Origin: Lineus longissimus
Taxonomy: Eukaryota > Nemertea > Pilidiophora > Heteronemertea > Lineidae
Direction of reading: 5' to 3'
NCBI RefSeq assembly: GCF_910592395.1
Contig: NC_088311.1
Span: 7,940,501 to 8,004,500, forward strand
DNA length: 64,000 nt
Positions 13,259-24,716 of the stretch are shown here, in pieces (position 1 is the first letter of the stretch; each line of letters begins with the position of its first letter). The position numbers were made by a program, and so were the translations under genes. Under the pieces are notes generated by a model. The model saw nothing but the letters and a program-made list of their open reading frames with translations, was not told the DNA's origin and made no database searches.

Positions 13259-13606
13259 GGTACCAGTTTGTCACAGCACTTCTCTTCCAAACTGTAACTG
13301 TTTTGCAAACTGTTTTCCTACCATAGACATACGCACACTACTCTCTGGCGTAAATTACATCAACCCTAGATTAGAAACAAACTATAAGTCCTATATCACA
13401 ATTTTTTCGATGTACACGGCCAGCGAGATCAGCCAAGATCACAACCCAACCAGCCTGGCGGGGCCTGGGCATGGTTAACAACCTACAGCGGCTACACTAT
13501 AAACAAATCCGCGACAGTAACACCCAACGCCACCTGGGATTCATTTTGGCAATGAATTGTCCGTATCACGTATCATTTTCTTAAATCTTGATTTGATTCG
13601 CCGAAG
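13259..13606 (-). other. PDE4 3' untranslated region (inferred)
   Basis: Sequence between the stop codon and the first AATAAA. No other feature seen. Confidence 0.4.
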
Positions 13607-13993
13607 TCATTCTGGGGGTTCAACTTCCTCTTTGATCTGTGAATTCCGCAGATGTAATATGTGATGCGACTGGTGTCGAACGTCATGACCCGACGACGTC
13701 GGGCTCTCGAGTTTATCACGTGCAGCGTCTTTATGCTCCTCGTCTAAAGTCAATTCGAATTGAAAACTAGGGTTCTCCTGGTTATCATTGTCCTCCTTTT
13801 TAACATCCTTTATAGCTTCTTTCGATTCTGGTGTATTGTTGTTTGTGAAGCTACTGGAAGGACTAAGGGGAATCATACTCTGATACCAGTCGCGGTTATC
13901 CTCCACGGTATCGAGAATATCCTGCGCGTCGGGGTGAACGAGGTCGGCCCACGTTTCCCACAACGGGTGAATAACGTAATCGATGAAACCGAC
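13607..13993 (-). CDS. PDE4: PDE4 exon 14: end of catalytic domain and C-terminal tail
   Basis: 387 nt including TGA at 13609-13607, residues 623-750. It starts [19 protein letters not shown], with Phe625 matching the hydrophobic clamp Phe372 of PDE4D, then [19 protein letters not shown]. The tail has IPLSPSSS, where Ser666 matches the ERK site of mammalian PDE4 (P-x-S-P). [10 protein letters not shown] follows, with FQF at 699-701, the second ERK specificity motif. After that it is acidic and Ser-rich, ending KEEVEPPE. The tail is shorter than in vertebrate long forms. Acceptor TTTTTCAG. Confidence 0.98.
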   Translation of the reverse strand, partial: VGFIDYVIHPLWETWADLVHPDAQDILDTVEDNRDWYQSMIPLSPSSSFTNNNTPESKEAIKDVKKEDNDNQENPSFQFELTLDEEHKDAARDKLESPTSSGHDVRHQSHHILHLRNSQIKEEVEPPE

Positions 13994-14325
13994 CTGAAAA
14001 AGAATGATTCGAAAGATTACTTTAGATAATATACACACAACAAATGGAGTAAGTATGACAACAGACAACATGTAAGGCATGTGTTAGAAGGGTAAACCCT
14101 ATCTAAGCAATCTTGAAGCACCACAAAGAAAAAGATCTTGAACATTTTCAATGGACTTTTTATATTGTAAGGCCTTTATCCTTAATCGCCAGAAAACGGT
14201 CACAGGCTTTCGCGAGCCGGCCTGAAGTGGTGAATGTATCGTTGATCTATCATAAAGTAGACATCAATTGTGCCAACAAAAACCAGCAGTTACCCTTCCA
14301 AATTCTCATCAATAGCTGCTCTTAC
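13994..14325 (-). other. PDE4 intron 13
   Basis: 332 bp with GTAAGA...TTTTTCAG. No other feature seen. Confidence 0.9.
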
Positions 14326-14508
14326 CTGTGATTTCTCGACTGTGGCTGAATGCCTATCACACATTGGACTCAGTTCGAGTCCATGCTCCTTTTCGAGGTC
14401 GCCTTGCCTGAAGAACTCCATCATGACCCGGTCCACCCATTTCCGGTACAACTCGAGCGGTTTCGTGGGGTTGCTCAAGTCAGCACAATGTACCATGTTT
14501 TGCAGAAC
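14326..14508 (-). CDS. PDE4: PDE4 exon 13: third metal ligand and substrate pocket
   Basis: 183 nt, phase 0-0, residues 562-622. It encodes [20 protein letters not shown], then [37 protein letters not shown] and EKSQ. Asp571 of HCADLSNP is a metal ligand. Gln622 corresponds to the invariant purine-binding glutamine (PDE4D Gln369). Acceptor TCCTCCAG and donor CACAG|GTAAGA. Both exon 12 copies can join it in phase 0. Confidence 0.98.
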
Positions 14509-16261
14509 CTGGAGGAAAGGTAAACATTGGTTAGAGAGGAATCTCGGAAGTACTGTTTTGTAAATGGACTGGGACATTTAATTGCAAAGAACACCACTTT
14601 TTACTTCTTGTGATGTTATAATTTATAGTAGTACTCATCACAGTGTAAGGTAAAAGTTTACATCAGAATTATAATGTTGTGAGTGGAAAAATGTGTGTAT
14701 TTTTTACAAAGTGCAAAGCGGTGCAAATTGAAGAAAGCAATTTTAGAGCAAGGCTATGTTGACCTTGCAGGTGTCATTCTTATCAAAGTCAATCGCTTAG
14801 CTGAATTTCATACAACTGTACTCATTGTCAAGGTACTAAGTTCAACAGTTTGTAAAGTTCTCTGCAAACGAGTGATATTTGTTGCTGACCTGCAATGCTG
14901 CAATGAGCAATATAAATATCACTTGTCTGTTGGTAAAATTGGTAATCACTGGGTTTTGATATTGATTGTTGGTCACAGCAATCACCAATTCTTGTCAAAG
15001 GTACATGTACATGTACCTGTGATGACAAGCACACAAACAAGAGATTTTTGTTGCATTCGATTTAAACTGCTGGTTTGCGCGCACTTAAAAGAAACTCATA
15101 AGTCAGCTAAGCATGGACGAGCCAAAATCATTTTCAAATAGGTTCAATGAATTGTCGTGAACTGTGGAAGACAGAACTTTGTGCCATGTGACTGCAGTCT
15201 TATTGACCTGCAGTTGACCATGCAAACCTCAGCTTGATTGTGGTGCTTGATTGTGGAGCTTTAAATTGTGTTTTTGTGTCTAGTTTCTCTACACATGATA
15301 TGCAGTGTGCATCAAAGTCACAGGGATCAATCTTAATTACATGTGCAGAGCATCCTTGCAATCAGAATTTTTAATAGTCCTCCTCCCAACAGCCTGTAAT
15401 GATACTCAATTAATACTCCAAGTCATGATAGAGAAATATGACATGGCAAGTTTGGTATCTGCAGAGAAGGAGAATCGCAAAAAATCTTATCATGAAGGGT
15501 GTTGTGCATCTTTTGAGAATGTATCTGGACTATGGCGTGGCTTGACTGAATGATAGGGCCTTTTTGCCCCATGAGTGCCATGCATTGTCATCAGAAAAAA
15601 CTCCGTCACAAGGATGCTCTACACAGGTCATTGAGAGTGCCCCCCAAAGGGATCAAAGCAACAAAACAGTGGTCTAATCTTTGAAATATCAAAAGAAATG
15701 AAACACCATAAAACCTAGTTTAGTGACATCTAGAGTTGTTTCTACTTTATGTCATTATTGAAGGATGTATATGTATATAATATAGGAACAGGACGTCAAG
15801 CATAGAAAAACTGAGGATGTGCAGACTGTGTCATAATTCTTCTGCTCTCAACAAGTAGGTGTCCGTGGGGTTAAGATAACCGTCAGATAAGAAGGGGAGA
15901 TCAGCTAGAAAGGTCTCCATTAACCAAAGCGATCATTGCCAAATGCTTTTAGCAAAATATGTGCACTTGGCCATTGATTTCTTCTCATGCCGTTGCCTTT
16001 GTTTGAGTCAGACATGGTAATAGGAACCCGACACCACTGGGAAAATTTCACACCGAGGGGAAAATACCAATACCATTTTAACAGCTATGATGATGTTAAT
16101 TCTCATGCACGTCCCCCATAAGCATGCATGAAGACTAAAACACCCCTAGACGATAACAACATCTAGCCTAAGATGGGAGAAGCATCAACATTCACATGCG
16201 GGACAGCAGATGGCGCTAGCGGCCGTATAGGACACCAAACGGTTGTGCACCGTAACGGTAC
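14509..16261 (-). other. PDE4 intron between exon 12B and exon 13
   Basis: No third copy of the duplicated exon was found. It contains a perfect 20-bp palindrome at 14999-15018. A 152-codon plus-strand open frame (14683-15141) has no recognisable content. Confidence 0.8.
14999..15018. repeat. Perfect 20-bp palindrome
   Basis: AGGTACATGTACATGTACCT equals its own reverse complement. It combines two copies of the TACATGTA octamer. Confidence 0.9.
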
Positions 16262-16384
16262 CTGAATCCTGTCATTGTATGTGTCCAGGTTAACAATGCC
16301 GCTGCCGGACACCTTCTTAGTCTCGACCATAGTCTTGAGATCGGCAAGGTGGGTCATGTGTTTGGACATGTCAGTTGCTAGCAC
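16262..16384 (-). CDS. PDE4: PDE4 exon 12B: divergent copy of the duplicated exon
   Basis: 123 nt, 41 codons, phase 0-0, acceptor GATTAG and donor CAG|GTACCG. It encodes [20 protein letters not shown], then [20 protein letters not shown] and Q. It is 33/41 identical to exon 12A in protein and 84/123 in DNA. The changes are S11T, L12H, A26S, V30I, L31V, L32N, N35T and T37N in exon numbering. No stop, frameshift or lost splice site is present, and the pocket residues LATDM are intact. The docking leucine triplet of 12A becomes V-N-L here. I read it as a functional alternative exon. Confidence 0.9.
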
Positions 16385-16654
16385 CTAATCACGCACGAGT
16401 CAATGCAAAAGTTGAGGTAATTATAATTAGTACGGGGAGAGTCTATGTGAGTTAGTGCTGGAGGATGTTATCACTGGATACGCTAGCTTTCCCCTACTCG
16501 TCTTGGCTATAAAATACCGGGCAGATATAGATGAAGTTTCATGCAGTTTCTATGTCACCGCACGAGAAATAAGCCCAAGCAGAAAAGGCCAGTATTAGAG
16601 AGACAGGATCCCACCACCCCACTGCCCACATCAAGTCTGTTTTTCCTCCTCTCG

Positions 16655-16894
16655 ATCACCCCATGCCTGTTCAAACGTGTTTGTTCTTTCAATCACCCCA
16701 CTGCCTGTTCAAACATGTTTTTTCTCTCTCAATCACCCCACTGCCCGTTCAAATGTGTTTTTTCTCTCTCAATTACCCCACTGCCCAATCAAACGTGTGT
16801 TTTTCTCTCTCATTCCCTCAACAGCCTGTTCAAATGTGTTTTTCCTCTCAATCACCCCAATACCTTTACAAACTTGTTTCTTCTCTCTTAATCT
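16655..16894 (+). repeat. Pyrimidine-rich 39-40-bp tandem repeat, six copies
   Basis: Units such as ATCACCCCACTGCCTGTTCA plus AACATGTTTTTTCTCTCTCA. On the minus (transcribed) strand the array is purine-rich (GAGAGAAAAAA). It lies 270 bp upstream of the exon 12B acceptor. Confidence 0.85.
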
Positions 16895-17089
16895 GCTTGG
16901 GGTTATTTCCAGTGACATCCATGCATGGTCAGAACTAGAGAACCATACTGCAAGAACCACTCAACAACAAAAAACATGCAGGACTTGATCTTGTATCAGT
17001 TATACTTCGAAGACGTACTGACAAGAGAAAGTGAGAAGAAGGGGAATGAAAAGTATCTGAAAGTTTCAGAAGAAAGTTTGAGAACTATA

Positions 17090-17252
17090 CTGGGTGTCTT
17101 TCAATAGAATGCCCCACAAAAATTTTTCAAAATAGGAATGCAAATTTGACGACCCTTGTTTCATATATCTAGCATTTCTAGGTGGATTTTTCAATTTTCT
17201 CACTTCTATATCTAGTGTAGCATCACATCAGACATGTTTGGGAGACACCCAG
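17090..17252. mobile_element. TIR element (CTGGGTGTC...GACACCCAG), TA target site
   Basis: 163 bp beginning CTGGGTGTCTTTCAATAG and ending TTTGGGAGACACCCAG, flanked by TA on both sides. It has no coding capacity and is a MITE by structure. Confidence 0.7.
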
Positions 17253-17542
17253 TAGAATTTCAGAAAAGCAAGATTTTAGTCGTACAGGACAGAACGAGTG
17301 AAGGCAAATCTGTTGAGGGTATGACCTGCCTGATAGATTTAGAGCCAGTTTGAGACGGGGGTAGCCAACGATGGGGCGGACTGTCACAGCATGCTGTCAC
17401 AGGGAAGATACCACCAAAGACGGCATAAAAGTCCCAATCTGGACTCGGGCTAAACGAAAAAATTTCAACAAGTTTTACAATTTTACAATTTTCTATATTG
17501 CCTTCTTTGGTGATATATAAACGCAGGGCAGAAAAACTGCTA

Positions 17543-17710
<168 letters not shown>

Positions 17711-18310
17711 CTAATTGGGGGAGAAATAAACAATGAATACAGAGAGAGAGGCGATGTCTGCTGCCTGACCTGATATCAAGACACTGGTAACCTGTGGCGA
17801 TCCAATGGTAACCAGTGGTGTCCCAATGGTAATCAGTGGACGGCTTACCAGACCAGAACCAGTGATGTGCCAGTGGAATTAGTGACAAGGGACTTCATTG
17901 TCACTGGTGGCTGGAATATACTACTAGCAGCAATACCAGAAATATGTCACTATTTCGTTACAAAGGCCTCCACATGATGCACTGCTGTTCCTTCTTCTTC
18001 TTTCAGCATTTGCTCAGCACTTGGAGGTGATTTTCCCCAGGGAGTATTCCTCCTCCAAGACAGGATGAGCGTTTTAGCGTGCCACTACAGTTAGGTGCCA
18101 ATCGGGTTTATTGGCCTAGTGACTCCGACTTCGGCCAATGTGGTGCTGTACATTTGGCTGAATGTGTACAGCATGCACTTTCAAATGTTACCATCCATGA
18201 CCCGTCATCATAGAGTTTATCCTAGATGAATTTCAGATTTTCGGAACCGAGCCAAACAGCAAGAGGATCTGCATCAAAAGTCGCAAGGGAAAACATACTA
18301 TTCAACCTAC
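17711..18310 (-). other. PDE4 intron between exon 11 and exon 12A
   Basis: 600 bp. It contains short imperfect direct repeats of AATGGTAACCAGTGGTGTCC around 17790-17860. No extra exon seen. Confidence 0.8.
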
Positions 18311-18465
18311 CATATCAATAACCATTTTGCGTAGTGTTTGTCTCTGCTTCTGACTGAGATTCTGAAACACATCACAGTTGTCTTCCTGTAGGAGCTTAAA
18401 TGCCACCGCTAAGTGATGATTTTCTAGCACAGACTCGTCGTTGTACATTAACGCCAATTCTGAGC
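18311..18465 (-). CDS. PDE4: PDE4 exon 11: catalytic domain, middle
   Basis: 155 nt, residues 469-520, encoding [20 protein letters not shown], then [16 protein letters not shown] and [15 protein letters not shown]. It includes the conserved Glu of [11 protein letters not shown]. The donor, ATG|GTAGGT, is followed two codons into the intron by TGA. It splices in phase 0 to either of the two alternative exons 12, both of which start GTG CTA GC. Confidence 0.98.
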
Positions 18466-18689
18466 CTGAAAAACAAAAGGGGAACAAGTGAAACTGAGGA
18501 CATCACTACCACGTACTACAGGGCATGACTGAGCAAGATTGAGCAAAATTGAGCACTCTATTGCTGTGGGTGCCGTGCATAGCACGTCATGACATGGCCC
18601 CATGACGTGCAGGTGACATGCATAGCATGTCATACCTGACTGCAAAGGACAGTCAAAGAAAGTAAAGTGACTTGCTCAAGGTGACTTAC

Positions 18690-18789
18690 TCGTATTGATG
18701 AGATATTGGTTGGCTACGCCTGGATGATCTACGTCATGGATGGCACAGGCAAATATGGCAGCTAGAATCTCAAGATCAGTGAAAACATT
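18690..18789 (-). CDS. PDE4: PDE4 exon 10: HDVDHPG metal-binding motif
   Basis: 100 nt, residues 436-468 plus one base. It encodes [20 protein letters not shown] followed by [13 protein letters not shown]. His453 and Asp454 of HDVDHPG are metal ligands; this is the class I PDE signature. Acceptor TTGATTTCAG and donor ACGA|GTAAGT. Codon 469 is split A|GC (Ser). Confidence 0.98.
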
Positions 18790-19859
18790 CTGAAATCAAG
18801 AGAAAACACAGAAAATCAGGAAATAATATCAGCCAATTTAAGCATCAACGGGTGGGACGTTTAAATTAAAGGGCCATTATATCTACAATGGAAATTTTGT
18901 CTCTGTTTAATTGTAATTTAAAGCAACAAACGTGAAACCATGCAGTGTATACTTTTAGTGTGGTTATGTCACAATGCACAATGGCTCTGTGAACATTCAC
19001 ATTGTAATTCCAGGTGGGTCTCTTCATCCATTAATTGAATACAGGAGTACTCTGCCTTTAAGCGCATGAAATTAACATGTTAAAAATTACCCAGTGAGAC
19101 ACGCTTGTAAAAAATTGCATTCCAGAGAAAATGCCATAAATTGAGCAGAACCCAACCCATCAGTCCATTACTCCAAGTTGGATGAAGAACAAATAACCCT
19201 TAATTATATATCATCATTCTACATCCCTTGCTGGCATATTAGTGTCATTTTAATGGAACACAGGCACATCATCTTCATTAGGTTATCAAATTTAATGCAC
19301 CGATCACAATCTTGATCACGAACATTAAATGTTGGGGGGGAAGTGCAAAATGCTTTCAGTGGAGCAACTGGGAAGGTGTGGGTGGAGGTTTTAAAGGGAG
19401 ACTAGCTATGAGCATGAGCTAGCTGGTCAGCAAGATTAAGTTACATGAAGTTCTCAACTCTTCTCTGTATTAGGGATCTATAAATAGCACCATTTCAGTG
19501 CATACAATGTACATCGTTCTCTTCACATACATGTATGTGTGAGCAAGTTGGATTAATGTACATACTTGGTAAAAGGAATATTCTAATCGACAGACAAGAC
19601 CCAATTCCCTAACTCTCCATATTGTTTTATACAGTGGAACCTCCTTTAGCGGACACCTCTCTACTAAGGACACCCTCCCTATCATGGACACTTGATTTGT
19701 TCAAAGGCTGCTTCTTCATTTTGACCTCCCTTATCAGGACACCTACCTAAAAAGGACAGCATTTGTCAGTCCCGAGGGAGTCCTTAATAGAGATTCTCTA
19801 CTGTACTTGGACCCCCTAAGCTCCAGTCCTAATTGACATTGAAAGAAATGACGTCTTAC
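18790..19859 (-). other. PDE4 intron 9
   Basis: 1.07 kb holding MITE copy 3 next to the exon 9 donor. Nothing else recognised. Confidence 0.85.
19632..19803 (+). mobile_element. MITE copy 3
   Basis: 172 bp from CAGTGGAACCTCCTTTAGCG to GAGATTCTCTACTG, flanked by TA on both sides. Same orientation and internal phrases as copy 1. Confidence 0.8.
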
Positions 19860-20024
19860 CTCCAGTGCAGGTGCAGAGAGTAAAACATGTGTGGACTGAG
19901 TGACGTCAGCGGCATGCACGTTATTGTGATAGGGGACGTCCCGCCGATAGTGGTCTTCAAGATGCATCATATATGCGACTAGAGTATTGGCTGGAATCTT
20001 GAACTGTTTCATTAAATCTCTTTC
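19860..20024 (-). CDS. PDE4: PDE4 exon 9: catalytic His and first metal ligand
   Basis: 165 nt, phase 0-0, residues 381-435. It encodes [35 protein letters not shown] and [14 protein letters not shown]. In the [10 protein letters not shown] signature, His413 corresponds to the catalytic proton donor and His417 to the first metal ligand; Tyr412 is also conserved. Acceptor TCAATTTCAG and donor GGAG|GTAAGA. A MITE copy (19632-19803) ends 57 bp past the donor. A TGACGTCA octamer falls inside the coding stretch and simply encodes part of D-V-T. Confidence 0.98.
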
Positions 20025-20259
20025 CTGAAATTGAAAATGGCTGACTCTGAATCAATAAACCCAAAACTGCAACCTTAACACACCTCGGAAGTTTTCCAGG
20101 CTAAAAGAACTTGACGTCTTACCAGTATTTTCCAGTAGTTTCTATTATGAGGTTTAAAAAACATCAGCAGTGTATGACTGCCAATACACTGCTGCACACA
20201 TGAAGTTGGTATCACTGTGCTTTCTATTTAGTGCGAATTATGGTCAACTTTAAGCTTAC

Positions 20260-20358
20260 CTGGAATATCGTGTAACATACAGCTGTGAGGGGTCTATTAT
20301 TACTTAATTCTGCTATCCTAAATATGTCCACACCCCACTTGTCCAAATCACCCAATAG
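20260..20358 (-). CDS. PDE4: PDE4 exon 8: start of catalytic domain
   Basis: 99 nt, phase 0-0, residues 348-380. It encodes [20 protein letters not shown] then [13 protein letters not shown], the first helices of the PDE4 catalytic domain. Acceptor CCACTTTCAG and donor CCAG|GTAAGC. The dunce protein has LLGELDTWG at the same place. The following intron is about 235 bp and shows nothing beyond splice signals. Confidence 0.96.
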
Positions 20359-20703
20359 CTGAAAGTGGAATTGTGAAAAATATATAGTAAGAACATGCAG
20401 ATTTCAAAACACTTGACATCTGAGTTTGAACTCAAAATTACCTCCCCTTCCATGTGGATTAGAACACACCTGCAGATCCTCACAGGTGTCTAATGGGGGT
20501 GGGTCTAAAGTGCATCTCATTCTTAAGTGAAGCACTGTGCAGTGTGACCTCTAAGGTCACGATTATATAAAAATAGAGTTCACGTGTTCACATGTGCATG
20601 TTACGTGTCATCACTGTTCATGCAGTCACAAGTCACTTCCAAAGTGGGCTACATGTGATTCACGATGTCACCTTTCACCCGCACGTGGCTTGGTATCACT
20701 TAC
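20359..20703 (-). other. PDE4 intron 7
   Basis: 345 bp. It includes CACGTG (20582) and several ACGTG/CATGTG-like motifs near the exon 7 donor; significance unknown. Confidence 0.85.
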
Positions 20704-20918
20704 CACTCCTAACTCAGCTTCATGTGGCGTTTCTACTCCGTATTTTGGCACGACACCCGCTGAAAAACTGCTCCCGTGTTTTAATTTTCTAATCCCAGAG
20801 ATCTGAGACATTGGTGTGATTTTCTTCTTTTCTTTTCTATTTGGCGTGGTCGTTGGTTCGGCGTTGACGGTTACATCTTCGACTTTTAGCGTTGGTACAT
20901 CCACCTCTTGCTGTTTAT
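20704..20918 (-). CDS. PDE4: PDE4 exon 7: linker LR2 and entry to the catalytic unit
   Basis: 215 nt, residues 276-347. It begins DKQQEVDVPTLKVEDV, like dunce DKQQEFDLPSLRVED, then has a Lys/Thr-rich linker. This is followed by MSQISGIRKLKHGSSFSAG and YGVETPHEAELGV. The MSQISG segment is conserved in all PDE4. Acceptor CTAATTACAG and donor GTG|GTAAGT. The linker is shorter than in dunce, and its length varies in the family. Confidence 0.95.
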
Positions 20919-23900
20919 CTGTAATTAGACAGGTTTGTAAAATATTAAAGACCTACCAAACTTTGTAGCTGTAAATAGTTTAAGATGATTATATGATGTG
21001 GCTGCATGGATCCAAAAGGATTGAGTTTGGAAGGGCTGAAAGGATGATTCAAAAAGGATTTAGTTTGGAATTAACCTATAGGGCATAAAGGGATGATTCT
21101 TCCCAGAGTTGGACAACCCTTGAGTAGATGCCAATTGTGAGATTAAAATATTTCACTGATGACGATCCTAAGTACTGCACTCCCTTCAAATCGAGTATGT
21201 TAGAACACGAAATCCGGGAATCTCTCTCTTTTGAATGAGAAGGGGAGACGGGACCATCCCAATGCACCCAGTCCTGCCCTGACATCATATGGAACTCTGA
21301 AACTTGGACATTTACCTCTGATACAACTGAACCAGAACGGAATCCGACTGCCACAAAACACGTATTTACAGACATAACTACACAACTGCTTCATGTTCCT
21401 TCTTCGTTTCAATCAATCCTCGAAATGGCGTCGAATTTCAAGTCATGGGACCACAGCAGCCTCAACGAGGAGGTGTTACGATAAAATCACATCCAAATAT
21501 TATGACAACTCAATTGCCTGTTAGGTTTCTAGTTGATTGGCACCTAATGGTAAGCAGAAATGCTATTGTATTTCTATTTATTGGGATGTTGTAGTCAAAT
21601 TATCCTATTGGTCATGTTGGTGATTGCATATATTTTTCCTGTTTCTTGTGGAGCAATGAATATAAAACTTTAACAAACAATCCTTTGGCTTTATTCCAAT
21701 TTTCCAAATACTGTTATTTGAGCGAGTCAACAATTTCTGGTCCAATTCCACGGCCAGAGTTGTCATAAACGTCACTTCCGACAAAAAGATAAACCAATAA
21801 ATCAAATCTCAAAAGGTTCCCAGGAGCTGAATGATAAAGAAAACAATCCAATTAAATGAAGTCTTTCTAAAGTAATCCAACAGTTTGAGTAAACTTCAAG
21901 TCTGAGAACAATTCTAAGCGACTAAAAGAAGCCAATTATGAAAAATTCCAAGTCAAGAGGGGAAACTCCAGCTATATCCGAGAGAGGAAATCAGTATTAT
22001 ACTTTGACAGGGCTTTCTAATGGTGCATCCTTCTTGAGCCACAACCTCCACACTGAATCATCACCCTGGTTTGAATCATCTCATCTTGTGGTTCAACGCC
22101 TGTAGTCAGATCAATACATGCATTCGTCTCTACCTCAGCCCCAGCTGGCCCATGAATAATCGTTACGTGTAATGAATACAGATGATTTCATCGTTACACC
22201 TCGTCCACAGCTCGCAACCTGGTACAGATATCACCCATCAGATGACGTTACATAGTTAACATTATCAGCGATAAGATAGCAGTTTCCTGTTCTGTCTAGA
22301 TTCTGAGAAAATCCCAGGAAAAAAATGAAAACAATTTGTTGACCAAACTCTCTATATATCACACTACATTGATGATTGAGCAGTTAACTAGGTTTAGGGG
22401 ATAATTTTAGAATTGATAGAGAATACTCGGTATCAGGTCATGTATGCTACTGCTCATGGTGTACATGATTTGTCAGCAATGAACTTTGATGCTTCTTGAT
22501 TCTACCACTCTGTTGATTCAACTGGTCTGTTTTTGTTCCCTTTATAAAAAAGGACCTATACATGTATCCTGATCGGCAATTTTGGCAACTCCTCATGCTT
22601 TTTCGGACCCTCCTGAATACAGAATACACGTATTTCCAAATCTCACAAAAATAAGCAGTGTTTAGCAAAAATCCTGGCCACTTTTGGCCCATCACATCCC
22701 CACATCCCTGGCCAAAAAGGACCGCTCCCCCTAATTAGTGCGGATCACTTCGAAAGCAATGAAGAGGTACCAATCATTCCATCATGCTGTGGACAAGACA
22801 CTTAACCCAGAATATTTTAATAAGAGTTACATTAGTAAGAAGGCAGGACGGGTGGAGTCCATACTTGAAGGTTAGGATTCTGCTGGCTGATCAACTGCTA
22901 CCAGGGATAGTCAAGTTCAATCTTGAACAACCGTGACCCACTGCACTGCGTCTAATAGTCAATAATACACCTTGCCTTAATATAAGTATGATGCTCACGC
23001 TGTCATACTAGGCCCAGCCCGACCACTGACTACTATAAATGAGCCATCGGGAGAATTAGTCCTACTCATCGATGCTCCCACCTCATCTGAATTGTTCAAT
23101 CTCAACCCACCTCATTTTAATTGTCAACAAGCAGAGAAATCAATAAACTCTAGTTCCACAGATCTAAGAGTAGTTCTGATTATTCACATTTGTTCAACTT
23201 GGCCTTTTGTTTTTATATCGCATCGTGATCAACTGGTCATAGATTGGTGAGTGTTGAGTATTCAACAGTTGCGAGCAGGTTTTTATCTCGTCAATTCCCA
23301 TCAGGGGGCCTGTGTGACATCTGAAAGTTGTGAATCATATTGTCGGTGGAGGTGTTGCAGAATAAAGTAACAGCCCTTCCTTGATTCAGGTTGGATGCAA
23401 ACATCTGCTTGTAAGATCTAATGAACAGCCCTTCCTTCCTCCCGAAATCTAGCAATGTGTGCATCTGGAATTATTCACTGCTGTTTGGTCAGTGCTGTTA
23501 TTTTGAAGCCAAAAGTGACTGGCAATGTTGCATGTAGGACTTTGGTCAAAGGGGGCTGTAGGCTCTCTTGGGGGAGGGGCGCACCCAGCTGTTTTTTCTT
23601 CCATTTTGTACCAATGCTGCATGAAAGATATGTTTTTCTCTGATATGTAGGGGGGGGAATCCATGTAGCAGAATCACACCCAAAGGTGGGACTATCATCA
23701 TGGATACATTTGAAGGAGATAAATGCAAAGTTGCCTACGAAATATTGGCCTCTGTCCAAGAGAAGCCTTACTCATTTCTTGTTATCCAATAATTACTGTT
23801 TGATAATATTACTAGCATAGCAGTAGCGCTACAGCAGCATGAAGTAGTCAGAAAGACCCGTTCGTAAATGCTCGAGGGTATCGGAGAATTCCTTCGGCTG

Positions 23901-24346
23901 CTGAGTCATTCTTTAGCATCTAGCAGGCGGTATGGAAACATGATTATTGACCGCTGTCATGGTACCAAGCGGCAAGAGTTTTATGACCCGAACTAATTAT
24001 GAGGACACAGAAGGATACTATCAATATCAGCTTTGATTGATTCCAGAAACTGGACACCAATTCCAAAACAAGAGTCCCTAAAGTACATGACGATGACAGG
24101 GAAAACAGATGATTATTGCCAAAGATTTGTAATCGTGATATAGTTCTCTGTAATACAGGGGTTATGAGGAGCCGTGGGAGTCTTGGGATGAAACTATTGA
24201 TCAGTTCTACCACCCCCATCATATTCCTATGATATCCATATAACCACAATGACAAATAGACTAGATGGCATTGCGTAACTTCATAATTTGTCCCTGTCTG
24301 ATATGGAACATCATTGAAACCAGCCCAACAAAATAAGTCCACTCAC
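20919..24346 (-). other. PDE4 intron 6
   Basis: 3.4 kb with no recognised exon. A diverged about 50-bp direct duplication (AAAAGGATTGAGTTTGGAA) lies at 21015-21100. Confidence 0.75.
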
Positions 24347-24440
24347 CTAAAAAGGTATTGCAGATGTATTCTGATATTTGGTTGCCTGATTTACTTGACT
24401 CAGCAAAATGACTCAATTCTCGATTCAACATTCGTTTGAA
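24347..24440 (-). CDS. PDE4: PDE4 exon 6: UCR2, second part
   Basis: 94 nt, residues 245-276, encoding [18 protein letters not shown] then [13 protein letters not shown]. Acceptor TTTTCAG and donor TTAG|GTGAGT. The helix containing ISEY is the UCR2 lid that crosses the active site in known PDE4 structures. Tyr269 occupies the position that is Phe in primate PDE4D and Tyr in most other PDE4 proteins. In the family this residue affects sensitivity to UCR2-contacting inhibitors. The last base and the next two bases form Asp276. Confidence 0.97.
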
Positions 24441-24595
24441 CTGAAAACATAGAGAAGAAGATGAAAATGAGATACATGTATATCTTGATTTAGTTTTGAG
24501 AATCACAACAACAAAGATGTTAAAAGGACTACTGTTTCTTAAAAGTTATACACGACACCCCTTGAAGGACATTATCAATTTCAAGATGAACATAC

Positions 24596-24714
24596 CTTGC
24601 TTGATGCCATATCACTGACTGATCGATGTGTCTGGATGGTCTCTAACTGGTCGAGACACCATTCTAATTCTTCTAACGTCTCGCCGGCAAGTTTGGTGTA
24701 ACCAGCATCTTCTG
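24596..24714 (-). CDS. PDE4: PDE4 exon 5: UCR2, first part
   Basis: 119 nt, residues 205-244, encoding [18 protein letters not shown] then [17 protein letters not shown] and ASSK. This is the hallmark start of UCR2, closely matching dunce. Donor AGCAAG|GTATGT. The acceptor region reads CTACAGCAG, a tandem NAGNAG site, so the exon may begin at 24714 or 24711; either keeps the frame and changes only the junction residues (G|CA Ala plus Glu, or G|AA Glu). Vertebrate short isoforms start just before this exon. UCR2 folds over the catalytic pocket to autoinhibit. Confidence 0.97.
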
Positions 24715-24716
24715 CT
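24711..24716 (-). promoter_or_regulatory. Tandem NAGNAG splice acceptor at UCR2
   Basis: The minus strand reads CTACAGCAG immediately before GAT GCT GGT. Both AGs are usable and in frame. They would give isoforms differing by one residue at the LR1/UCR2 border. Confidence 0.6.

Noticed and set aside
14683-15141. 152-codon plus-strand open frame within the PDE4 3' introns
   Set aside because: No motifs; it overlaps a palindromic TACATGTA stretch and is likely a chance frame.
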